Positions 55,662-64,000 of a stretch of DNA of 64,000 bases are shown here, piece by piece. The stretch lies in NCBI RefSeq assembly GCF_014898055.3, contig NW_026555331.1, positions 99,098,684 to 99,162,683 of the forward strand, in the 5' to 3' direction. This stretch comes from Talpa occidentalis. Lineage: Eukaryota; Chordata; Mammalia; Eulipotyphla; Talpidae. The position numbers were made by a program, and so were the translations under genes. The notes under the pieces were generated by a model, which worked only from the letters and a program-made list of their open reading frames with translations, had not been told where the DNA came from and searched no databases. How positions within the stretch are numbered: the first letter of the stretch is position 1; the number at the start of each line of letters is the position of its first letter.

Positions 55662-58600
55662 CAAAAAATGATAATTCTTCTCAATGTTTGTTTCTCTGGA
55701 AGCAATCTTACAAACTTTTGAGTATTTTGTATAGGTGAGATAGTAAATGTCTTATTGCTATTCCAAGCCTGTAATTTACTCTTGAGACTGCTGATGCCAT
55801 CCTTCCATAGAATCATCCCTGTCATGTTGTGGATGGTAACAGAGGTCACTCCCTTTCTGTAGTGACTTATTCTCTGAGTCTGTCAGAGAATAGATATCAA
55901 ATGCATGCATTCCTTTAGAAAATGGTTGCACACAGGCCTAAAACTGGGAGTTGGAGGGGAATCATTTCCTCTTACTGTAAGCTTCACTTTGTAGAAAATG
56001 TAAACCCTTCTAAGAGGATTGTGCAGCTCCCATGGAGGTTGACCCCTCAACTTTCAACTGAACCATGAACAACTTCCTAAAGAACTAACATGGTAGTACT
56101 GGGCCCCCCAGTACTCTGGACAATGCTCTCAGTGTCTGGGGACGACAGCCTAAATTGGGTATTATGGATGACAGCCCCTGAGACTCTATCATCAGAGTAC
56201 TGCTTGTTGATGTTCATTAAGAAGCTTATGTGTAGAGGCAGCTAATAAAACTGGTCCCTGCAGTTGACACTGTTGTCTAGTTAGACTAGTAGGGAGTCAG
56301 GTATTGGGGAAAAGAAACTCTTGACAGAATAAACTGCCTCATTAATGATGACAGAAGGGGTCATCTGGAGAAGAATCCCAGAAACATGTGTCACCATAAT
56401 ACATTAAGTCCCATCATATGGACAAATCTAGGTTCTACAGGTCAACTCTGAATTCCCTTTTAAGAAATGATTTTCTGCAGACCTGAAGGGAGTAAAAGAT
56501 GAGACCCATTGTACAGTAAAAGTTGACAGGGGATGGAGTTGCTGTTATCACAGTGGAGCTTTTCCCTAAACTCATCAGGAAACTCTTGTGAGCATATTAC
56601 ATATATGTGTGTTTGTTAATCTTCTTTCTTTGCTGGCATGGAAATCATGGTAGCTAAACTCATGTAATCCAAGGATTTTCATGAGTACAAAAAATCCAAC
56701 TTTGTTTTTAAGCTGAAATGATTAGTGAATTCATTCAAAATCGGAAGATGGGTCCTCTGTAGACACAGTCCTAAAATAACTCTCACAGTCAGCCAATATA
56801 GAGATGAAAATTAAACTTAGATTTTCTGACATTCCACTCTTGTTCTCTCACCACTAGATCCTCCCAGTCCACTGAGAAATCATTAGGTTTACACTATAAG
56901 CCAATTCTCCTCGAAGCCTGACAAATTTATAGCTTCTTAAAACATGGATGCCAAAGCAGAAGTTATCAATTATTTTCAAGGTGTCTAACTTTTAGCTGGG
57001 AATACATTGATACAGATATGTGATGGCATCTGTAATTCCAGCCAGTCCCCAAGGGGATATCCACGGATGCTTTTTTGGAGCCCTCTCTCAGATAATAAAA
57101 TAGGCTCTGGTCAGATACACTGTACCTCGCACAGTGTAACAGCTTTCGACATAAATCTGGAACATGATTTACATTTGAAAGCACCAGATCAATATTTGAG
57201 GAAGGATTATTTTTTATCAACTTGGCTCTAATTCTCTGAAATATAAAGTTATTTTTTAAATGTCAAGACCAACTACACCCACACTGGCATGAAATGACTT
57301 TGTCGAAAAAGTTGAAAAAAATTAAACGTAAATTTTCTGTTGACATAATCCAGGTTAAGTCTAAAAAAGAAAAATACTTACTTTTGTAAAATGAGAGGCT
57401 ATTTTATCACTCAGAGAATGTCACATCAATTGTAAAGCCATCAGCCCCAAGGTTTGGTGGTGATTGCTTCATATTTACTGTTAGTCCGGCAATGGGGATG
57501 GTACTTTTACAGTCTTTGGACAGACTAGTGAGTGTGACATTTAAAGTGTTGATTTTTGCAGCACTTATGTTAATTGTTGTAATTTTCCTGATGAACCACC
57601 ATTCTGGTTTCCTGATGCAGCCAAGATAGTTTTACATTTTCTATGCAGGGCCTCTTTGCCATTTGGTCTGTGTAGTGTCAGCTTCGAGTGCTACTGAAAG
57701 CAGACAAAATTGCAAGCAAATTGCATCAGATTGCCAACATTGTGAAAAGGTAAATTGCTTGCAAATCTATTTAAACCACTGCCCTATTTTCATCAGCTTC
57801 AGTACTTGGTATTCATGATTGCTTAATTGGCGACCTTTCCTATTGTGTAGTGCTTTATGGTGTAATGGAAAGCGATCTTTACCAAACCAATTACCCTTTT
57901 TTTCTCAGCACTACATTATTGCTGTGATTGCAACTGCCAGTCCTTTGTAAATGAACTTTCTGATTTCAATGATGTTTTTAAAATGTAAGATAGAAAAAAG
58001 TGGCATTCATATTGTGCGATGTTCTATTTTGAAGCCTCTTTGTAGCCACTATTGTCTGGGAAAATGGACTGAAGGGTTACACAGTACCTACAAATATCCA
58101 TGTAACTATTATTAATATTATTATAATGTCCTCCTTTGTACTGCAGCTCAATTAGGAAAGGATAGGAGAAATATTTTGTCACCCTGTCAAGTGCACAGGA
58201 AGTGCATTTGAGGCTTCTTTTTTGACACATACATTATCTCTAGTAATAAGGCGAGATTCTTTTTAAGGAGTGATGATGAAGATACAAAATCAATTTAAAT
58301 AAAATTCACATTGCTATTTTTATGTTGACTCAATATTTAAAAAGGATACTTCAATGACTGAAATATTAAGACTTGGAATAACAGCTTAGTTTTATGAGAG
58401 AAAGTTGTGAGCAAGCAGAGAAATAGCGATTTTTTTAAGATATAGTTTAAGAATGCCAAACACACCAACACATGACTATTTATTTTATATGTTCAAAGCC
58501 ACAAATGTATGTGATGCATATCTGTGGGCTGAATTATAGCAGAACTCAGTCTTTTAAAAAAATCCTAATGTTTTATAAAACTGTGATCCATATGAATTCT

Positions 58601-59449
58601 CATTGATGGAGCAAGAACTGTACTGAATCCTGTTTATGTATTTTTATGTGATTTAGAAAATTATATCATTACTCATAAGTGTATGTGCAGAAAGGAAGCT
58701 GCAAGTAATTTAGTCATTCCCTAATACAGTAAGTGGAAATGGATGCATCATTCTACCCCCTACAGTTAGAAACTCCATTGTATGAGGGACATTTTGCAAA
58801 GATTTCTTTTACTCTCTTCTTTCATTTAATTAGGAAAAAAATGGAGTTCAGACAAGGCTTGCCAATGATGATCAGGTGATTGTTGATTTTAGTACTTTTG
58901 ATGTAATGTAATGATTTATTTACAGCAGCTTCTTATTCTTTGAAAGCAAAGAAATGTGTTTATTATCTGCTGCTTATGAAAGTGTTCATAACAACCAATT
59001 TCACTGTGATATTGAGGTCTAATACAATTATTATTATTTTGTACTAACAACATGTATTTTTTGGGGAACAATTAGATCCATGATTCCATTTTCTAACTTT
59101 AAATATAAACATATTTTAGATGACAGGGTGACATTTATTTCAGTGTTTATTTTGTTAAAACATTTTAAATATTAAAAAAAGTATGAATTTTAAAAATGAG
59201 TATCCTATTAATTGGGAGCAGTACTAGAAAAAAAATCTTTCTTGTGGCAGGACTTTATTCAATAACTTTGTGGAAATGCTTTAAGACAATTTAATTTTTG
59301 TTGTTGGTGATGGGCAAGAGGGATTTAGTGGGGGGGGGAGAGCTCATAGGTTGGTGTAGACAGCGATTACTGCTCTTAATGTTACTGTCCGAACTCAAAC
59401 TCTCATCATTCATCTTTCTAGTCCATACTGAGTCCAGTGATGATGAAAT
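55662..59449. other. Repeat-poor DNA; candidate conserved non-coding blocks
   Basis: No interspersed repeat or gene is recognised. The blocks 57,420-57,990 and 58,800-58,990 look like conserved non-coding DNA (dense CAATTA/TTAATT/ATTGC motifs, even composition). The stretch 55,980-56,560 is more GC-balanced and may be an ancient retroviral or other fossil, but I cannot identify it. Confidence 0.4.
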
Positions 59450-59629
59450 GGATAATAATAACAGCAGCTAACATAGGTCTGGCTTATGACGTACCAGGCA
59501 TTGTGCTAAGTACTTTAACTGACTCATGTCATTTAATCCTCCAAACAATTCTATTAGGAAGATACTATTGTTATATCCATTTTATAGATGAGACAGCTGA
59601 GGCCATGGATATTTAGAGATGACTATGTT
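59450..59629 (-). repeat. MIR SINE remnant, apparently split by an LTR
   Basis: 'aacataggtctggcttatgacgtaccaggcattgtgctaagtac', 'ctcatgtcatttaatcctccaaacaattctattaggaagatactattgttatatccattttatagatgag' is a clear MIR in antisense order. Where MIR should continue, TGTCAGAGG.. begins. MIR-like text ('tttgacccccagctttacacag') seems to resume at 60,491. Confidence 0.85.
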
Positions 59630-60490
59630 TGTCAGAGGAGGTCCATCAAACTCCCTTTATGGCTCCTTCAAAACCATCTAGTGTTCAGTTTTGAAGCCCA
59701 GTGTCAGTTTAGGTCAGGTTGGATGCACTGGTAGTTTCAGTTTTTGAAACCAGCATAGGATTGAAAATGAGCCAGTCTGATTGGAGCTCACACAGGCACC
59801 AATCAGGTTTGAGCTTGCACTGATACCAATCAAGTAAAATGAACTGATCAAGTTTGAAAGGCAGGAGCTATAATCCAGACCTCAGCCAGCTTCAGAAGAT
59901 AGGCTTGTCTAGACTTTCTCCTGGAAAGTCCTTTGTAGAGCTTTAACACTGGTCCCTGTTCTCTAGCACTGCTCCTTCACAAACCTGACTTGTGACCCTG
60001 CCTCCAGCATCACCTTCTGAATGACACTGTTGGCCTGTGCCCAGTGCCTCTAAAAGAACTGTTTGCTGTTGGCTTATGCCCAGAAGTTCTTATGACCTGT
60101 AACATTGGTTCCTGCCTCTCACAATTCCAGCACCCCCCACCCCTGGTATTTTTGCCTCCAGCAATGTACAGTCCAGTGTCCAGTGTTGCCTGCCTACGCC
60201 TTTGTATTGCTGTTGATGACAGCTGTGGTACCACCTCTGGAAAGACCTTAGAAATCTTCATGGAGACCTTTGCACACCTTTGAACTTCGAGACTTTAATG
60301 TCTGATCTCTGCTTCAAACCCTGCCTGACCGTTGCTACTGCCTTAGGTCCTGCCTCTCTTTCCTTTATCCAAATGTCTTTATCTCTCTCTCCCCTTTGCA
60401 AATAACCCTTTTTGCTACATCCTGAGCCTGAGTTGTGAGAGCCTGCAATTGCAGTTCTGAGAGCACAGGTAAGGACCAGCAACAGTGACA
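59630..60490 (+). mobile_element. Candidate solo LTR (class I-like)
   Basis: The unit begins TGTCAGAGGAGG and ends AACAGTGACA, so the ends TGTCA/TGACA are perfect 5-bp inverted repeats. The first third holds three CCAAT-type boxes in near-tandem (59,775-59,835: 'ctgattggagc', 'caccaatcagg', 'taccaatcaag'), as in retroviral U3 enhancers. Near the 3' end 'cctttgcaaataaccctttttgctacatcctgagcctgagttgtgagagcc' looks like an R/U5 with a degenerate AATAAA. A clean target duplication is not visible, so the call is tentative. No viral genes. The ORFs at 60,010-60,491 are not coding. Confidence 0.5.
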
Positions 60491-61640
60491 TTTGACCCCC
60501 AGCTTTACACAGTTTCAGTTAGATAGTTGGAACCATCTCATTTTGCTACAAAGCTCTGTCAAAGTAATTATAGTAAGAATAATTAACAGATTTTTTTTCC
60601 TGCAAAGGAAATACTTGGGGACTGGAATGAGATTTAGGAAATGGGGGTTGTTTTCCCATTTCAAGGATCTACAAGTAAATTATAGCATGAATGGAATATT
60701 CTTTGAGACAGTTGTCACAGTGATATAAGCAAAATCCTGTGTGTTTTTGCTTGATATCCCAATCCCACACAGCCCTGAAAAGCCAGTACAGGTTTGAAAA
60801 TACTCTAATGTCTGAAATGGCAGTTAACCACATGTTCTAGCATACTAGGAAAACTTGGGGAAAAAACAAGAAATGGAAAGCACCCTATATAACCCTTTGT
60901 GTAGGATGATATATTAATTTCTAGATTTACCACAAATATTAATTTAGAATTGAAGGGTTGGTGGGGGGAATATTAGTTTAGAAGAGGATCATTTATGTAA
61001 CAATTTACAACATCTTTGTCTAGTAAATATTCTGAGAAAATTTAATACATTATTTCACTCAAAAACAGAACAACATGTTTGAAATTTTCAGGCCTTGACA
61101 AATTTTGGAACCTCTTTCTTGTGATATGTCCTTTTGTGATATAATGCTACCATTGCAATTCCTTGTGCTCTTGTGGGGTATAATTCTATGAGGATCACTT
61201 GTGCTCTCTCATAATTATCTTCATAACCAACAGTATCCATTTGCCCCAAGAGGTATAAGGGATAAAGGAATACAATAGATTGAATATACAATAGATTGAC
61301 CTACAGAATTCTAATGGATATTGAATTTATTTTATCAAATTTGTATGATGCAATGTACTTTCATCATTAATAATAATAGTGATATCTAAAGAAACAGAAA
61401 TTTCTCTGAGCTTGCTTGGCCTTCACTTCTCTACAAGAAGATAAACTGGGAAATATGTCCACAACAAAAAGCACCTTACATCTCTTATATCTGATTTATG
61501 AATGGTTTTTCACTATGGTGCACCCTTCTGATTGTATGATTTAAGAACAAATAGAAATAGTATGCCACAGAGAAGACTTAATAAAATTTGTGGAATAAGA
61601 AAATAATTTTGAGATAAATAGCTCATTGACTGATATACTA
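60491..61640. other. Mostly unique DNA, nothing firm
   Basis: The first ~40 bp may be the rest of the interrupted MIR. Nothing else is recognised. Confidence 0.4.
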
Positions 61641-61880
61641 GTAATAATAATAATAATGTTTAACATTTATTTAGGATTTATTATGAACCAGACACTATAC
61701 TATTTAACATCCATTAATTAATTTAATGATTCAAATAAATCTACATAGTACATATTATTATTATTATTGTTAAGTAAATGAGGAATATGAGGTTCAGAGA
61801 GATTAAAAAACATTTTCAAGATCAGATGGTTTATTAGTGGTGGATCTGGGGTTATAACTCAGTCTGGAAGTCATTACTGG
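61641..61880 (-). repeat. MIR SINE remnant
   Basis: 'ttaacatttatttaggatttattatgaaccagacactatac', 'gttaagtaaatgaggaatatgaggttcagagagattaaaaaac', 'gatcagatggtttattagtggtggatctggggttataactcagtctgg' spans the MIR antisense order, with (TAA)n and (TTA)n expansions. Confidence 0.88.
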
Positions 61881-64000
61881 TTTTCAAGCAGAGGGGAAAG
61901 GAATGGGAAGGTAGGTAAGGACAAGAAAGGAAAGAGGAGGGGAGAGAAAGGGACATTTTAGAAATTGAGAAAACCAACAAGGGCTATGTAATCATTAACA
62001 AGCTCCCAAGTTCCTGATAATGCACAACAATTTAGAATTCCCCATAGGTTTCTGTGAGGTCACTTTCTTACTGAACATCCCTACCTGGGATTCAGTGTCA
62101 TTCTTGTCTTCACAAATTTTTTTTTTTCAGTTGACTCATGATGGTCAATGAAGTATTCATCATATTTCAGCTTTTGGGTGGCAAGCATTATTGTAAATAA
62201 TATAATGGTGCGGTAGACAATATTCTTAACCCAATAAAAACAAAATTTTACCTCAAAAGAAGGTATGGATGGAGGCACCTATATGGAAACACCTCCTTTC
62301 TCTCTCTCAAGGTGGATTTTTTCCAGGACTTAAGTTAGCTGTGCAGCAGAGAGAGAAATGGCAAGACTCAAGAGAGAGAGAGTGATAAAGTCAGGGAAGA
62401 TAAAGATATAATTAATCTATTAACCTGCCTAGATCTGTCCTGAATGATAGACACCATTCTATTTAACATTACTATACAGGATGTTCTTTAAGGACAGAAA
62501 TGTTTGAGATTAAACCTGGACTAAACCAGGACTAAACCTGTCCTCTGCTCAGGTTTAGTTATCTGGGAAGCAATTCCAAAGCAAATATGGATACTTACTT
62601 TTCTTACATTAAAAAATGAGTGCGAACCAGATGATTTCTCAGGTAGGACAATCTTCAGTCCTGGAGGTTTGATTAAAAGAATCCATTCAGTCATTCAGTA
62701 AAACACTTGCTGAGCACTTTTTACTAGTTTAACACTGTGAGGACCCAAAAGGAGTGTCAAGAGTTCTCCTCTAAGAAACCCACAGTCTGTTGGCATGCAT
62801 TGTGGTTAGCTACAACAAAGACTTCTTTTAAAACGTAGAGTTATTTAGAGAAATAATATACTTTTAGTTAAAATAATCTGATATATATATATATATATAT
62901 ATGTTTAAATGCCAGTGCAAAAGCAAAAAATTATAGACCCAAGAATAGAATTTTGCATTAAATGGAGACTTTCATCATTTTAATAGATATAAGGGGGAGC
63001 TCATAATAATGATTTTTAACCTGACTTTAACATTTTGACATTCACTGAATATTTAACCTAAAATTTCAGCTTGCCTGTGTTTTAAAGTATATGTAGCTTA
63101 GATTAATATTTCTAAAATAAAAGAGCGAAACTTTCTTACTCATAACGTTCTTCATAAACCTGAATATTTTCATTATTTTAGGATAAAATGATCTTATTTT
63201 GGTTTATTTATAGGTGTGAGATAGACTTATAATAGTACTCTTTCTAAAGTACAGGGTTTCACAGATTTGCTGAAATTAAAAAAAAAGTATCTGTGTTAGG
63301 AGTATTTTACCTACTTAGAACATTTTAATGAGCAACTCACTACCTTGAAAAGAGCATTTTTGAAACAAACTTGATAGCCAGGCATGCCGAACACTGCTGT
63401 CTCTGGAACTCTGAGCAACACATAACTCATGGGTTTGGCTACCATGAGATTGAGCATGAAATTTCAAATCAAAGACCTCCATGTCTGAGAAGCATAGATG
63501 CAAGGGGTGGTGTAGCCAGGGCAAAAGAGAATGTACAAAGCAGGCTGAATTCTTCCCAGTGTGTTAGGAGACCAGATGGAGTTTCTGCAGGCAAGGGACT
63601 TTTGTAGTCACTGCTCACCCTGGAAATAACAAGTTCCTGTTGTCAGAGCTGCAATAATACAGGAATTATTGCTGAAACACCACCAGCAAAAGACCCAGGG
63701 TACCTTGTGATAGGAGTGCTGTCCCTCTAGATGGGACTGGGTTCGTGGATATGCACCTGTATAGTCGCACAGAGTTTTATGCTTGAGAAGACTCAAACTT
63801 GGCTTAATGTTCTAAATTCTTAATCATTTTTGGACAAGAGACTATTTTCATCATGTAACAAATTCTAACTGGAAGGCTATTTTAGATTATGGGCGCCTCA
63901 TTCAAGAAAGCCATTGACAATGTCAGGATGAAGAAGGGTTTCAAATTTTCACGAGGGGAGCTATTGAAGAAATGGGGAACAGTTAGTTAGCAAAATATAA
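61881..64000. other. Mostly unique DNA; (AT)n and a hairpin
   Basis: A (AT)n tract lies at 62,881-62,902, and an inverted repeat (ACTAAACCTG / CAGGTTTAGT) at 62,531-62,559. The phrase 'cagtaaaacacttgctgagcactttttactagtttaacactgtg' at 62,697-62,740 fits the ancient 'gagcacctactatgtgccagg' repeat. The small open frames at 63,315-63,796 lack domains. Confidence 0.5.

Noticed and set aside
55574..55849. 91-codon open frame, minus strand
   Set aside because: Its C-terminal third is translated (CA)n (alternating Cys/Val). The rest has no domain.

Overview
This window looks like AT-rich, gene-poor, non-coding DNA from a placental mammal. Every class of interspersed repeat I can recognise (MIR, L2, MLT1/MaLR LTRs, MER5 and MER20 hAT elements, several ages of L1) is typical of eutherian genomes. 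The most informative marker is a lineage-specific tRNA-derived SINE. Its sense strand starts GGGCCTCCCCGGTGGCGCAG (Pol III box A), carries GGTTCGATCCC (box B), and ends in AATAAA-rich repeats followed by TCTTT(A)n, as in 'T+' SINEs. I count 18 copies: 16 with a recognisable 5' head, one of them (47,480) lacking only the first ~10 nt; one 5'-truncated fragment; and one head-only copy. It is not Alu, B1/B2, CAN, ERE, CHR or Ves. A laurasiatherian, possibly a horseshoe or leaf-nosed bat with Rhin-type SINEs, is my best guess, but the species is inferred, not proven.

No intact protein-coding gene, structural RNA gene, CRISPR array or promoter could be supported. Short open frames in the window are random, or fall in SINE, L1 or microsatellite sequence. 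The only host-gene-like coding trace is a decayed minus-strand sequence at 32,887-33,790. It holds several protein-like blocks in shifting frames with stops, and its parent gene is not recognised.

Layout. 1-8 kb: mostly unique AT-rich DNA with a MIR, an old L1 and a SINE, plus a perfect 28-bp palindrome at 7,675. 8-24 kb: repeat-dense, with SINEs, an L1 nested in an L1 (13.5-15.2 kb), a further L1 3' end, a head-to-head pair of L1 pieces (17.2-18.5 kb), a MER5 and MER20 cluster, and two opposed SINEs. 24-32 kb: MIR, MLT1 LTR, a solo LTR with a clean 6-bp target duplication (26,665-27,118), and SINEs. 32-36 kb: the coding fossil and SINEs, one of them only a tRNA head plus poly(A). 36-45 kb: mostly unique sequence, MIRs, and an old L1. 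45.1-47 kb: a three-level nest (old L1, then younger L1, then SINE). 47-49.7 kb: old LTR, L2, MIR and DNA-transposon remnants. 49.7-59 kb: the longest repeat-poor stretch, interrupted mainly by one L2 and two SINEs, with several segments whose look suggests conserved non-coding (enhancer-like) DNA. 59.4-60.5 kb: a MIR apparently split by an LTR-like element. The end of the window is mostly unique.

There are no genes working together here. The content is a record of retrotransposition, with possible distal regulatory DNA in the repeat-poor part. I found no new molecular system. The most useful leads are the unidentified coding fossil, the palindrome, the solo LTR, the SINE subfamily structure, and the enhancer-like blocks.
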